Positions 11,388-23,875 are shown, counted from the first letter of the stretch. The stretch is 64,000 nucleotides of DNA from Hyaloscypha bicolor E (GCF_002865645.1 NW_020194562.1:496001-560000), one strand, 5' to 3'. Translations and numbers: made by a program. The notes: generated by a model from the letters alone, not told the origin.

Positions 11388-12072
11388 TGTCGAAATGCAC
11401 GGCATTAACGATGATGACGAGTCCTCCGATGAAGGGGTTTGAGCTGAATGGAGATCACCTTCAAACCAGAGAGCAAAGCTTCCGAAGCTCTATATTTCGA
11501 GGTTTCCCAAAGCCGAGACGGCTGAAGAACAGGGGGTTCGGAGCCAGCTACCAGCCTACCCCCCGATGTCTCAACGGAAGTCCGACCAAAGTCCAACTTT
11601 TTTCAACAACCACCGATCATTTCCATCGAATCAGCTTTCGCCAATGCCACTAATCTCAAGCGATTGCGGCCTGATTACGACGCAAACATAGCCTTGTGCT
11701 ACAGTGGCTGCACTCAGCCTTCCAAGGGGCTCAAAGAGGTTTGCTTAGCGAGAAGGCTGCAGGCTCAGCTTGAGACAAGCCAATCAAGCCTGACCAACTA
11801 CGTTCATCTCAACCCAGGTTGACTACGTAATCAAGCGCATAAAGTGACGGCTATATTTTCTGTGGTGTTAACTCCAGCTTCACTTTTTACTTCTTGAATT
11901 CAACCTTGAAGGTACCGGAGATAAGATCGGTGTCGCAAATAGGCAGATACCGAGACTGAAGGTATATTAACAGCTTTACCTTCAACAAGAGCGACCTAAA
12001 TTTCATCAACTGAGCAATAGCAGCTCCCCTAGGCACTAAAACGCCAAAGCACCTCTCCAACCTCGTCCAATC
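11388..12072. other. intergenic, no gene recognised
   Basis: 685 bp between the phosphoesterase and RTA1 genes. Several short frames exist on both strands but none resembles a protein. The final part must include the RTA1 promoter. Confidence 0.4.
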
Positions 12073-12995
12073 ATGTCTGCACAAAGCCATTCGAACGGAT
12101 ACATCGACCCTAACTGGCCCGACCCAAACGGCTCTCAAGAGTAGTTCTATTCTACTTCCCCAAACACAAGCATATAGCCAGCTAACACTCTCCAAGTGCC
12201 CCAATAATAATCTACGGTTATCACCCCTCCTTTGCCATCGCACTCCTCGCCGCCCTCCTCTTTACGCTCTCCCTGGTCTTGCACGCCTACCAAATTATCC
12301 GCTACAGGACGCTCTACCTGTGTACCATACCCATCGCCCTTATCCTCGAAGTCCTCGGATATGTCTTTCGGTCCCTCTCCGCACGTCAAGACCCATATTC
12401 CTTGATCTGGTTCGTGCTCCAGTACTTCTTCATCGTCACGGCTCCGGTCTTCCTCTCCGCTGCCATCTACGCCGTCCTCTCGGTGTTAATAAATAAGGTC
12501 GGGAAGAAATACAGTCCCATCCCGCCGAAGTTAGTTCTGGGCGTGTTTATTAGTTCCGATGCCGTGATGACCGTGGTGCAGATCTGTGGGGCTGCGATGA
12601 TTGGCGCTGCGGAGTCGAAGGACAAGGATCCTACGACTGGCAAGAACATACTGATGGCTGGACTGGCCGTTCAGGTCTTCTCGTTCTTCATCTTCCTGAT
12701 CTTACTGGGTGTTGTTCTGTGGAGGAGCCGGAACGCCCTTTTGGGGTTGAGAGCATTCATTTTTGCATTCGTGGCAGCGACGATGTTGGTATATGTGAGG
12801 ACTTGCTTTCGGTTGGCAGAGGTGGCGCAGGGTGTTAAGGCGTACTTGTTTACGCATGAGGATTTCTTCGCTTGCTTGGAGTTTGCCCCGATTGCGGTGG
12901 CGATGTTGTTGTTTAATGTCTTTCACCCGGGGCGATATTTGAGGAAAGAGTCTGACGAGGTTGCGGGGGGTACGAGTGGCGAGGAGAAGGTTTGA
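12073..12995 (+). CDS. RTA1-like seven-transmembrane protein
   Basis: Member of the fungal RTA1 / lipid-translocating exporter-like family, plasma-membrane proteins linked in yeast to toxic-compound and sterol-lipid resistance. Exon 1 (12073-12140) encodes a short polar N-terminus; the 56-nt intron carries the branch point GCTAAC; exon 2 is 12197-12995. The joined protein has 288 residues and starts MSAQSHSNGYIDPNWPD. Hydrophobic segments include FAIALLAALLFTLSLVL, LCTIPIALILEVLGYVF, YFFIVTAPVFLSAAIYAVL and LAVQVFSFFIFLILLGVVL. The family signature LSAAIYAVL...IPPKLVLGVFISSD and the terminal FNVFHPGRYL are present. No breaks. The ligand is unknown. Confidence 0.9.
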
Positions 12996-13147
12996 TGGTT
13001 GTGGAATTAAATGCAGGAGATATGGTACGGAGTTTGGGGTCAATGTACGGCGTATCTTCAATAGAGCGCTACAGTAGTCTTTCATGAAGTCGAGATTATT
13101 TTTGAGAGCTAGAGCAACGATTTTCTAATTCAACCTGGTCTCCCAAG

Positions 13148-13445
13148 GTGGAGGTTGGGAGTCAAGGAGGCAACCGGCGCAAGAATTTCAGGATCGTCAG
13201 CGAGTTCAAGACTTTGGCTGGCAAGAAGAGTTGCTCTGTGGCTCAACTTGCTCTAGCATGGTTGTTGAAACAGGGTGACGATATTGTTTCCATACCTGGC
13301 ATGAAGAGGTTGAAATATATGGAAGAAATTTGGGTGCTTTGATGTTTACCTCTCCGATGAAGAGGAGAAAGGGTTCACGCATTTTATGGAGAATGCGAAC
13401 TTAACAGGTCATTCTTTACCGCTACGGTTTGCGAGTTACAACTAA
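13148..13445 (+). pseudogene. aldo/keto reductase C-terminal fragment, pseudogene
   Basis: Only the last third of an aldo/keto reductase is present. It reads CSVAQLALAWLLKQGDDIVS and IPGMKRLKYMEEIW, the NADPH-binding C-terminal strand-helix region, then shifts frame at about 13337 into DVYLSDEEEK, FMENANLTGHSLP and a natural-looking end FASYN-stop. The N-terminal barrel with the catalytic Tyr, Lys and His is absent; upstream of 13148 lies the RTA1 gene end. Truncation plus a frameshift make it non-functional. Confidence 0.85.
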
Positions 13446-15776
13446 CTACACTTACACTCAAGAGGAGAGGTAGTTTGGACTTGGGAAAATGATGCAAGGG
13501 TTTTATTGCCTCTCGTTGTGTCGAAAACTTTTTTAACATTATAATACATCTGCAACTATCTAAATTTACATGCACTTCTTGCCAACGTGGCTGCCAGGCG
13601 GTGTGCATATGAACAAACAACCGTCAAACATGGCTAGTCCACAGAGAATGTTAGACGGTGTTAGGTTCCCCCTTAACTAGGTTCAATTATTATTCCCCAT
13701 CTACCAATCAAATCTTTTTTCTTTCCTTTTTTAGTTCAAAGTTCAGTCGTTATTCGAAATTGTAAAAGTGATCCCAGCTGTTCCAGGGCTCGTTAGGGGG
13801 TATGCGCGGTCCGGGTTAAAGAAAGCATAAGGAACCTTGCCTCCGGTTTAACCTATTCAGCAGAAACTCCAGTTTACATCAGGGAACGGAGTGAGCTAAT
13901 CTTAAGAGGTTTATTAAACAGCCCTTATTCCCACCATATTTCTTCGGAGACTCTGGAAAAAACTTTTCAACATTACATCACCCATCTAGCTCTCATTAAC
14001 GCCTATTCCAACTACGCGGTACTATAATTATTCTTCTCAATCGCCAATCTTTGAAGCTCATCTTTTCTTGCTATCAACCCCATCATCGCACTGCCAGGAT
14101 CCTTGTGATCAATGAAATCACTATACTTCGACCATCAGCAGTGGTAGCAGCTCCTTTATGTATCACCCCGGCTATCGATGGTCCGGTTATTGGTAGTGTT
14201 TATGCTTGTCCATTAGAAATTTCTCATTCAATTACGCCGTGTGGTTACATGTGCAGTCCGAGGACATGGTATTGAAAGGTATGTGTAAGGCGTACATGCC
14301 CCGGGTATCAAGGATTCTGCTCCCCTTTGATTAATTTGTTTAGAGCTCGGATTAGCAAAAGTCAATGATGAAAGAAGAGCTATTTCAGCATTCGGTGGAA
14401 GAAGAGTTGTTGGGCAAGCGTCTGCTCTGGCATTGAATTCCATAGAATATTTCTCAACTGAGCAAATAGCCCCCTCCCATTCAGATTGCGGAACGACCAG
14501 CCATATACAAATGCCAGGTTTCTGTGCAAAGAACATTCACATTGTTCTACAGCTTCTCAAGGAGTTCTGACTCCTGATGTGAAAATCACGCTGTCTGGAT
14601 CTAACAATCGTCTGACATTCCTGGCCAAAACACCAGCGACAAGGCCTCGATGGGGACGCTCCTGGGGCTTACTCAAACGCATCAGTTCCTGCTATGCTTG
14701 CGCGCGTGATTATAATGTCATCAAATTATACTGGACTGGGATGATATCCTCTAAAGTTGTACCACGGGCGACAAGGCAGCTCTGGTTCCTAACCATTTCT
14801 TCCATCCGCAAACATACTTCGATTTCCAACGAGACTACCTGCTCATTGGTTGCAAGCAGTGTAACTCGTACGGCTGTAGATACTGCTCGCCCCACGTTAA
14901 AAGGTCAGCGACCTGCCAACTCAACAACCTCCTGATCCCGTTATATTGTGCTTAGGCTGGAGACAAAACTGTCTGATCTCAAACCATCGGCAAGATAGTT
15001 TCGAGCGGCACATTACAGGAGCCTGTGAAGAATATTTGGCAGCTAAATGCGCCATATTCGACTGAGCATATCTCGTTTTGATGCTGAGAAAATTGCCCAC
15101 GTGGAATTTGATGTTCCAGTTGATACACGGTGAGGAAAGGAGAAACGTCACTAAGATGATTGGTGTTGCGGTGTGAATTTAAGAATCCAAACCCCTATTT
15201 GAGGCTTGTCGCCTACTTCAAATCGGTGATTGGTTCCCAGCCGAAACGAATCACTGCGCTCAGCTTTACACTCGAAAGGGATCGGGAATGCAGGCGGTTG
15301 CAAGAGGAGTATAATTACAAATTACAACCCACCGATCTGCTTTCCACATTTGATTCACATCTGCAAGAGAGTGACTAAACGATCCTTCATATCCTCCTGA
15401 GCCTTTTCTCTTGGCAAATCGCGGGGTTAAGAGCACCCACAAATCAGAAATGCCGTGGCTCTCACTCTCAGTTGGAGTTTATCCAAACCCGCAGATTGGC
15501 GTTTTGTGGCGTTCATTTGGTGCGAATTCCGCACCACATTCCTTCATGATTCGCAAGTCACGAAAAAGAAAAGGTTGTGCAAAGCAGGCATCCAGTAAGA
15601 GATGCAGCTATGCCTTGACGATTTTGTATAAGCACGTGTAAAGTTCCTCCGAGTTGCAGTCCCTTTTAGACTATTTCAGGCATTACTGCTCCTCACCCCA
15701 GGCACTTGACACCTGCGAGCCTCGATTCTTCCAACACACTCATCACCGAGCTCAAAAATTGGACACCAAAGTGAAG
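13446..15776. other. 2.3-kb stretch without a recognisable gene
   Basis: Only short overlapping frames occur (for example 14486-14935 plus and 14228-14536 minus), and none resembles a known family. Parts near 14600-15150 look faintly protein-like in shifting frames and may be a heavily decayed gene. The 3' end must include the promoter of the MDR oxidoreductase gene. Confidence 0.4.
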
Positions 15777-17161
15777 ATGAAAGGGATCCAGGTTGAAAAA
15801 GTGGGTGGGTCGTACGACTACGTGGAAGAGATCGTCAAGCCTTCCCCGGAGAAGAATCAAATCCTGGTCAAGTCTCTGGTGACTGCCATCAATCCGGTGT
15901 GAGTGCGAAGCTCGTACTGTCTATGCTTTCCTTGATTCCATTCCATTTCAACGGTATCTGATAACAGCCGTAAAGAGAACCCTTCATGCAAGGCACAGGA
16001 ATGCTAGTCCTCTCGTGGCCCATTGTCCTGGGATGCGATGCTTCTGGGGTAGTCGCTGAGGTCGGCGAGGGAGTAAGCAAGTTCAAGATTGGGGATAAGG
16101 TGTTTGGGTGTACCAGACTTGGCCATGCTGGGTACGGTACTTTTCAGGAATTCGTAAGCCGAAAAAGAATGCAGCCCTCTGAAGAATAGGTTACTGAGAA
16201 GCGGAAGTTCCTCATGGATGAGAATCTTGCGTTCAAGAATGAGGGGAACTTAAGTTTGGAGGAGGCTGCCACAGTTGGTGTCGGGGTTTTGGTGAGATTC
16301 TGGTGAAAGAGAGTAGATCACAAGGGTGCTAATGGAGGATAGACGGCTTGCCTTGGACTGATTCGAGGGCTGAAGATGTCTCTGGTACCAAAGAAAGTCG
16401 ATGATAGTTCTGAGTGGGTAATCATTATTGGCGCCGCTGGCGCAGTTGGGTCGTTTGCTGTGCAGGTATGCATTTCTTCCAGTTGAAGATGGCTGTTGAG
16501 CTGATGGACTGTACAGATTGCCCATCTATGTGGGTATAAAGTGCTAGCAGCTTGTCCCCCAAGCGCTATTAAGGTACCCTTTGCACCCAACTCTGATAAA
16601 AGCATGCTGACAGAGATCCAAGCTTGTAGAATCCCTCGGCGCCGACGCAACATATAGCCATCGCCTCCCGCCCGAAGACCAGCTCAAAGAAATTGCTCTC
16701 ATCACAGGAGGCAAATTTCTCCGAGTCTTTGATGCAAGTGCTTTCGGTGCTGAGGTGGGCATGGCTGCTTTAGCCAAGCATGGAGATCCAAACGCCAAGC
16801 CCAAGTATTTTTCCACCACCAATGATTGGTAAGTTCCTTCTAATCCTCAACGGACTAGTAAGTCCGTACCGAGCTCACAAAATAAAGGATACCAATCGAT
16901 CTAGTAGAAGGCATCGAAATCGATCTAGTTACACTCGGAGCTATTGGCAAGTCAGGAGACGAGCACCAGCGAGAAGTGACAGCTGAGATTGCCGCTTTCA
17001 TTCCGCAGCTTGAAAAACTGCTAGGAAATGGAAAGCTGAAGCCAATAGAGTATGAGGTCGTTGGTGCTGTGGGATTTAAGGAGGTATTGAAGGCATTGGA
17101 CGTCTACAACAATAGGAAGGGAAGTACGAAGAAGATTGTTGTTAGGGTGGCTGACGAATAG
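15777..17161 (+). CDS. MDR-family zinc-binding-type oxidoreductase (enoyl reductase-like)
   Basis: Medium-chain dehydrogenase/reductase of 350 residues, predicted NAD(P)H-dependent. Seven exons join in frame: 15777-15898, 15976-16153, 16208-16291, 16343-16465, 16517-16573, 16614-16828 and 16888-17161. Start MKGIQVEKVGG. The GroES-like half has PIVLGCDASGVVAEVGEG and KFKIGDKVFGCTRLG. The nucleotide-binding half has SSEWVIIIGAAGAVGSFAVQ, where GAAGAVG is the Rossmann glycine motif. The catalytic-zinc Cys/His set is not evident, so it belongs with zinc-free quinone or trans-enoyl reductases. An apparent TAG after PSEE falls inside the third-exon intron (GTAAGC at 16154), so the gene is intact. 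The 40-nt intron at 16574 is unusually short. No biosynthetic cluster surrounds it, so the substrate is open. Confidence 0.85.
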
Positions 17162-17439
17162 GGAAGAAGGGAAAGGGGAGTTGAGAACAAGGGCTTGGCA
17201 GAGGCTGTGTTTAGCCTTGATTATTAAGACACGAGTCGAATTGAGTCACATTCAATCAATTACAGACATTTAAGAAGTGCCCACTTAGGTAAAATGCGGT
17301 CATCACTGTATTATTATTCACATACCTCGTGACTGATTGTGGCAGGTCTATGGCATCAATCCGCTGTACGTCTACAATAGTACACTCTCGCTATTGCCCT
17401 CGAGGCTTATTGACACCCGAAACAACCGTATATGTAAGT

Positions 17440-17985
17440 TGCCACCCTAGAAGCAGCATAATCCAAGACCCACCATCTCCGCTCATTCCGAGAAAACTTT
17501 CAACACCTCCTCGTTCATCATTTGGGTAAACACATAGGTACGCGGTGCCAAATGATTAAAATGTCTCATCCCATGCGGAAAACGTGGATCAGCTGGTGTC
17601 CTTTGACCAACATCCTCATCCTAGTCCATCTTCCTAAACAATGTGTAGACCTCTCCATAGCAATCTCTTCCCTTTCCAAAACGCCGTGGCAGAGGATTGT
17701 GAACATTCTGATCGTCATCATAGGTAAGGACTATCCCTTCTAGATATTTATCTAAAAGCTCAAATTCAGCCTCATAGTCATTGTCATTGACAAGGTCACC
17801 GTACGCACCCTTTCTTAGAAAGGGAGTACCTGAAATGGTGCCAAGGGCTGACCTTTATTCGAACCCCACGAAGGCGCCAATGTATTTAACAAGCTCTTTG
17901 TCCCAATAACTTTTCCCTTTGGAGAGTAAGCCAATACGGATATCGCGGCATAAAGTCATGCGACTTCAGGGCATGCCAGGCCGAG
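17440..17985 (-). pseudogene. unidentified decayed coding sequence
   Basis: On the minus strand a long protein-like frame is interrupted by a few stops. From about 17960 it reads IRIGLLSKGKSYWDKELVKY and IGAFVGFE, then TAA; then FLRKGAYGDLVNDNDYEAEF and RRFGKGRDCYGEVYTLFRKMD, then TAG; then PADPRFPHGMRHFNHLAPRT, ending near VLKVFSE, then TGA. The amino-acid composition is that of a real protein and the stops are of the CAG/TGG-to-stop kind. I do not recognise the family. It lies beside an AT island. Confidence 0.5.
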
Positions 17986-18210
17986 ATATACTATTCGACT
18001 GCCACAGGTTCGGATTATAGTGGAGGCAATCGCTAGGAGTCCCTATAACTATAGACTTAAACCCTGTAAGGCGTTTCATAGATTAAAAGATATTTCTAAG
18101 GCATGCCCCTGCAATTACAGGAGCTTGATCGCTAAAGTGCCCATAAGACCTCCCAGTTCCAGCGTCTTGGCGCTATCCGTTCTGCTGCGAGTTTGTAAGC
18201 GAATTTTCTT
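17986..18210. other. intergenic transition into AT-rich island
   Basis: About 225 bp of mixed composition between the decayed ORF and the AT-rich block. No feature was recognised. Confidence 0.3.
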
Positions 18211-18985
18211 AGTAGTTTAATTTGAAATAATTTACTACGAAAAATAATAAAACTTAATTCCTCTTTAGAATTTCTAAAGTACCCTTTTTGAGAAAACGAA
18301 ATAAGGTTTTCTTTAATTCCTATAACCGTAATCCACAATTAATATATATCTTTTTCCTATTAAAACTTCTTACTTTTAGATTCTAATTATTAAATAAGAT
18401 TATAATAATACTTATATTATAATAATACTTATATTATAATAATACTTATATTATAATAATACTTATATTATAATAATACTTATATTATAATAATACTTAT
18501 ATTATAATAATACTTATATTATAATAATACTTATATTATAATAATACTTTATATTATAATACTTATATTATAATAATACTTATATTATAATAATACTTAT
18601 ATTATAATAATACTTATATTATAATAATACTTATATTATAATAATACTTACATTATAATAATACTTATATAATACTTATATTATTATAATTTCTTTAAAA
18701 CTTTTAATTAAAATTTTTAGCTTTAATATAAGAAATTATTTTATAAAAAATATTAAAGTTTTCTTAAATATAATATAATTATATAATATTTAAAGTATAT
18801 ATTCTTTTTATATTTTACTTATATAATTTATAATTTTATATTATAAAGATTTATATCTTGCTCTTAGATTGATATTATTAAATACTAATATTAAGTTTAA
18901 TATAATTAATTAAAGAACTTGTTAATAGTAGAAAAGCGGGATTAAATTCTAATTCTGGAACTTATTTACTATTTATTAAAAGAAA
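18211..18985. repeat. AT-rich island 1 (probably RIP-degraded repeat)
   Basis: Composition is almost entirely A and T, with no ORF. It contains a 17-bp tandem array (18400-18692). It shares the string TTAATATAAGAAAT with the islands at 22 kb and 29.6 kb, and a GAAAAGCG(GG)...TTCTGGA block with the 22-kb island, so the three may derive from one repeat family. Confidence 0.75.
18400..18692. repeat. 17-bp tandem repeat array
   Basis: The unit AATAATACTTATATTAT is repeated about 17 times head to tail, nearly perfectly, with a variant unit near 18545-18560 (extra T and lost bases) and another near 18651 (TTACATTAT). Confidence 0.95.
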
Positions 18986-19082
18986 ATTTCTGCTGCAGTT
19001 AATAACCCGATATACGTGAACCCCGAAATGGCAACCCTCCGTTGACTTTGTAAGGGGTAGAGTATGAAACCCTCTCTTCCCA

Positions 19083-21105
19083 TCAAAACCTTTGCCCACT
19101 TTCTCGCGTCACTGGTACGTCGTCATTATGTCCTTCCCAAGTAACAATGCCCTGTCCCTCAAACATCCGCCTTTGCATCTGAAGCAACTCAGCATCCCTC
19201 CATTCCCTCTCACAAATTCCAAGAACATCTCCCGCTTTGCGCTTATAGAACCAACAGACGATATCCGTTAAGAAGAAATTGACAAGCGTTAACACTGCTC
19301 CAGCGGCGAGAATACTAATTATGCCGATTACGCTGAATGCAGCGACGTTAGATGCACGGATCTTAATATTCCGGCAGAGGTTTTGCGACAGGGTGGTGTT
19401 AGGTTTTATTAAGAAGTCGGTCGTTCTCTGCCCTGGACCAAGAACCCAGTTAGGTGGTGAGGCATATTCCACTACTCGTTGTTGAAGGATGGCCATTGTC
19501 GTGGCATGCATGTTCTTTATTTCTTGTTTCCATTGATCAGAGGGCAGACCTGGGGAGTCGAAAAAGTTGCCACCCATAAGCAGATCCTGTGCTAACAGGA
19601 TTTCGTTTCCAAGAAAGGCTGTTATACAGTATACGTTACTCAGTTGGGCAGCTTTCCAGACCAGTTCGAAGGTGGCCCATTGGGCGTTGTTCATAGCTAC
19701 CAGCCCCGAACGTTCAGCGGTCGGCATGATCTCGTAAAAACCCGAATTATCTGTGCAATGAGATATGTTACAATAGCTGTACTGCTCCGCGCATACGAGA
19801 ACCGACACGGGATGGTCAGTTTGCCACAAGAGGTTTTCTTGCGTTGTTGCCGAGTACCACAGGTCTTCAGTCTTCTGCAAGTACTCTACCTCGCTCACGA
19901 GTTCAAGGGCGGTGTAATCTGTGTGAGGTCGGCGGAGCTCCGGGATTATCCAGAAAGTTGATAAGAAATCGCCGGTACTGTCATTTCCTGCAAAGTCCAC
20001 ATCTGACCTACCGCTATTAGCCAAAGTGACCGGGATATTAGTGATAATGCATACCATAAATCATATGCGTTGCTCTGGAATATCAGGGAGTAGTTACTAA
20101 GAGCTATCGTAACATTGGATGGTAACAAGGACCCATTGGATAGATGTCGGTTCGAGCCAAGGTAATATTCTCGTATTGTATCGTTAGGCAGCAAACCTGG
20201 AATTGCTGTCCAGTTTGTTGAGAGTCTTCCCTCCATATCAATGGGGGCGCAAGTCATCTCTTTTCTGAACTGAATTCGATCACCTGGTTGGCCATTGATC
20301 CCCAAATCCTCGTGTGAATCAATATATCCTGTATCGATATGGACAGCGTCATCAAGACAGAGTTCCTCAGTGAATGGACACGTGGCCGTGAAATTGATTT
20401 TTGGTTCTAAGCGCGAGCTAGAATATTGTTGGCACATTGCGTTTGCAGTCGATGTATTATCGTAGCAGATACGGGCATATTCGGCGCTAGATTTGATGCT
20501 GCGATGATAGGAGGAGAGGAGCGACACATAAGTTTCGAACTGGGTTCTGTCGAACTGGTTCAGAAGCAAATTATAGTCCCCAACAGGTTCAGCCATCCAC
20601 CCACAAAATGGTGATCGCACCAGAGCTGCATCGTTCATGGAGACAACTCGAGATGAGAATAAACCGGCCGCGCCAATTGCAGCGACATGGAAGAGACCAT
20701 AAGCCACATACGGCAAGGTCCTCCGCAACGTTTGGTGAGATTTGGGAGACCAAGCGCGTATCAGTTGCGCAAACTTCCATGATATTCCTATCCCCATTGG
20801 CGAGTTCCTCAGAATAGCTTGTATTTGATAATAAAGGCCATCTTGAGGCTCACCGCTTGACCGCTGTTGATGGAGAACGAATCGCAGAATCTGCCAGAGT
20901 TGATCGCCAGCAAATTTCACAAATAAACCAAGGAACGCGACTAAAAGATATCCTTGGGATTGAGGGATAGTGAGAGTCTTGCCTAGCACTGGTCCTATGC
21001 CTGCACGTAGAAACTGATTAGTATTAAGCACTTTAAAAAAACGATTCTTTGCTTACTCCAGTTGGCCCAGACTCCAATGTAGACGGCACTTTGAATGTTT
21101 GCCAT
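19083..21105 (-). CDS. uncharacterised fungal multi-pass membrane protein
   Basis: Three exons on the minus strand (21105-21057, 21000-20055, 20007-19083) join in frame to give 639 residues starting MANIQSAVYIGVWANWS. Hydrophobic segments: a first near residues 30-55 (GYLLVAFLGLFVKFAGDQLW), a second around TLPYVAYGLFHVAAIGAAGL and a C-terminal one, AAFSVIGIISILAAGAVLTL. Between the second and third is a long, Cys-containing, N-glycosylation-rich region (several NxS/T such as NDT, NGS, NVT, NYS) that is probably extracytoplasmic. The C-terminal tail is short and polar. The architecture matches a common fungal family with no known function. It sits alone between two AT islands yet shows no lesions, which suggests selection maintains it. 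Confidence 0.75.
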
Positions 21106-22030
21106 TATGCAAGACGGAGCCTGGTCGAGAGCAGTCCTCAAGATGCGTAATGGATATATTGAAAGGAAGACAGATATTCGATATTAAGGGCATGCGTTAT
21201 CTTAAGTTTGGGCATTCGAATTCGAAAGGTCGGGCTTCATAAGTCGATTTTGTGCACGCCACGCGGTGTTTGTTTTTACGGTTTTGACGCCATTATTGAT
21301 TACGTGCTGGCCGGTCAAGCGAGTAGCTTTGTCGATTTTTCCGAGCGAGTAAATTCAAGTAGAACATCGATATGGTTTCAAGAGGCAGAAATATAATGCG
21401 TGAGAAGATTCCAAGAAGTGATAGACATTTGGTGAAATCCTATTTCGCAGTTAGCGATCTGATACTGCTCGTCCTGTTCAAAGTGTGAGATGTTTCTCGG
21501 GAAGCCTGTCAGCCCCTAAAGAGCCCGCATTGGAATTGTTTTCGCAAGCCACGATGCTTGGCATTAACCTCATACTGAAGCCGTACCAATAAATGGCTGT
21601 CGTGATTGTCGGGTACTCAATAGATATGAATCATGCGTCGAGCGGGGGCCTAATTATCGGCCTGCGACGGCTCTCTTCTCCGTGGTGCAGGATGTCTGCA
21701 GGGCTAAGATATGAGCTCGAACGGTGCGTTAAGGTAGTTGTAGAGGGTGCGTCTCTCTCGACTATCTGCATTGATTTTCAAATTATGGTAGCCCTATTAC
21801 GATTTCTCTGCCCGCGGCCCGACCCTAGAGTGCGGCGATAGCTTCGGCTATGGTGGCGTCCCATGATCTTATCGCAATACTGTAGGAAGGTGATTTCTTG
21901 GAATAGAATAAGAGACATTTAGAAATGAAGTCGTCAGAATGGGGACTTGAAGCCCGCGCAAATTGACGGTCACCCCTGTTCGGCGCTAAGCCACCCGCCT
22001 GCCCTCTCGCCAAAATTCTCCCGTGAATAA
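21106..22030. other. intergenic, no gene recognised
   Basis: About 925 bp upstream of the membrane-protein gene, so it should contain its promoter. The short frames present do not look like protein. Composition is ordinary until about 22030, where the AT-rich block begins sharply. Confidence 0.4.
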
Positions 22031-23419
22031 AACGCCCCCTTTTCCCCCTGGATTAATTAGGGTATTAATCAGGGGCCAGACTAACTTAAAATAGAGAAAT
22101 AGCAAAAAAACCGGCTCTTCTTTAATTTTGATTTGCTATATAAAGATTTAATTATAAGCTAATAAAATCTATATTTTTATTATATTATATTTTATAATTA
22201 ATATTACAAGCTAAAACTTTATATAAAATTAAATAAAACTAGTAATTTAATTATTTAAATAGAATTCTATAAAGAAAAAATAAAGAAAAAAAGAAAAATT
22301 ATTAGAATTAATTAAACTTTATTTATAATAATAATAATTTTATTTAAGTAATTATTTTTTATATTTAATTATTATTTAAATCTTTTTAGTTATCTTGAAA
22401 AAAAATCTAAAATTATAAGAAACCTTAATATAAGAAATAAATTATATATTTAATAATATAAGTCTTTAATTTATAATAATTATTATTATTTAAATTCTAT
22501 TTTAAATAATAAATACAAAAGTATAAAAATACTAGTTTTATAATATAAATATATATTAATTATATTAAAATTTATTAATAAAAAGTAAATAAAAGTATTA
22601 ATATAATTTTTTCTTAAACTTATAATTATTAATATTACGGGCCAGGCCTTTAATATAAAAAAGACTAGTAGTTCTTAATATAAGGAGAATTTATTAAAAA
22701 GAAAAGCTAAAAGCGGGCCTTGATTTCTGGAAAGTAAAAGAATATAATTATATAAAAATAAGCTTATAGGATCTAGTATAGGTATTATATATTAAGTATA
22801 AAAACCGGGTCTTGACCTACTATAATTAAATTATTTAAAATTAGGTAAAAATACAATTTTTTAGTTTTATATACTAAGTTTTATTAAGCTTAGCTTCTTA
22901 ATTTTCGATTTTTATATTTCTTTAACTTTTTTTTAAATAGCTTTTAATTGTATTTTTAAACTTAATATTATAAAATTTAAATAAATTATATAAATAGATT
23001 TTTATTATTTTAATAAGCTTTGAAATTATGGCTAGTAAATTAATATTATTTTATATTAAAATTATAAATTAAAACTACTTTTTATTAAATTATATAATTA
23101 ATTTATTTCTAGCTAAAAAATTTCTTTATTTATAAAAAGCTTTAAATATATCTATTAATTTAAACCTATTACTATTTTAATTAAGGCTATTATTATTAAA
23201 AAGTTATAAAAATAATTTTATAATTTTAATATTTTTAATTCTTTTTATATTTTTACTTAAAATATAATTTAAATAATTATTACTAATATTAGAAAAAACT
23301 AAAATAATTTCTTTTTTCTTTCTTTTTCTTTTTTCCAAATATTAATTAGAAGTATTAATAAAGGCTATATTAATTGAAATTAGTAAATAATAGTAAATAC
23401 TTATATATATTACTTTATA

Positions 23420-23510
<91 letters not shown>

Positions 23511-23875
23511 TAATTAGTTTAAAAAAATAAAAGTTTTATAAATATATAATAATATTTATTTCTTTTTAATCTCTTATAAAATAAAAAAATATAAAGTAAT
23601 ATATTTCGAGATATTAATTAGTTATATTATTTTAGGGAAAGGGGTATTAATTGGGAGTATTAATCTTAAAAGAGCCTGAAAATTTAGTAATTAAATACTT
23701 GAAACTTTTGCTTTATATATAATAATTATCTAGGCTCTTTTATACTTTAAAACTAAATCTCTTATATATAAATTTCCTTATACCTATATTAAGAAATTTA
23801 ATTCGAGAGAAAGGCTTAAGTATATACAAATAATAATTAGGCATTATTAAAACTTTAAAATTTATTAATACTTCT
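22031..23875. repeat. AT-rich island 2 (probably RIP-degraded repeats)
   Basis: About 1.8 kb of A/T with only isolated G and C and no ORF over 60 codons. It contains ATA/TTA-rich simple sequence and the shared strings CCTTAATATAAGAAAT (about 22423) and AAAGCGGGCCTTGATTTCTGG-like sequence (about 22702). Typical of ascomycete transposon DNA after repeat-induced point mutation; the original element is unreadable. Confidence 0.8.
23420..23511. repeat. (TTA)n microsatellite, about 30 units
   Basis: An uninterrupted run of ATT/TTA trinucleotides over about 92 bp inside AT-rich island 2. Confidence 0.97.

Noticed and set aside
14486..14935. 149-codon plus frame
   Set aside because: Low protein-likeness, no motif, and competing frames of equal quality on both strands.
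16185..16190. Apparent premature TAG in the MDR oxidoreductase
   Set aside because: It lies in a 54-nt intron with GTAAGC donor and an AG acceptor; splicing restores the family sequence QEF-FLMDENLAF.
17850..17870. TTCGAA(C/T)CCC string resembling a tRNA B box
   Set aside because: No matching A box, acceptor stem or terminator at the proper distance; the string is part of the decayed minus-strand ORF.
18400..18692. Tandem array considered as a CRISPR-like structure
   Set aside because: There are no unique spacers between repeats, and the host is a fungus; it is a simple 17-bp satellite.
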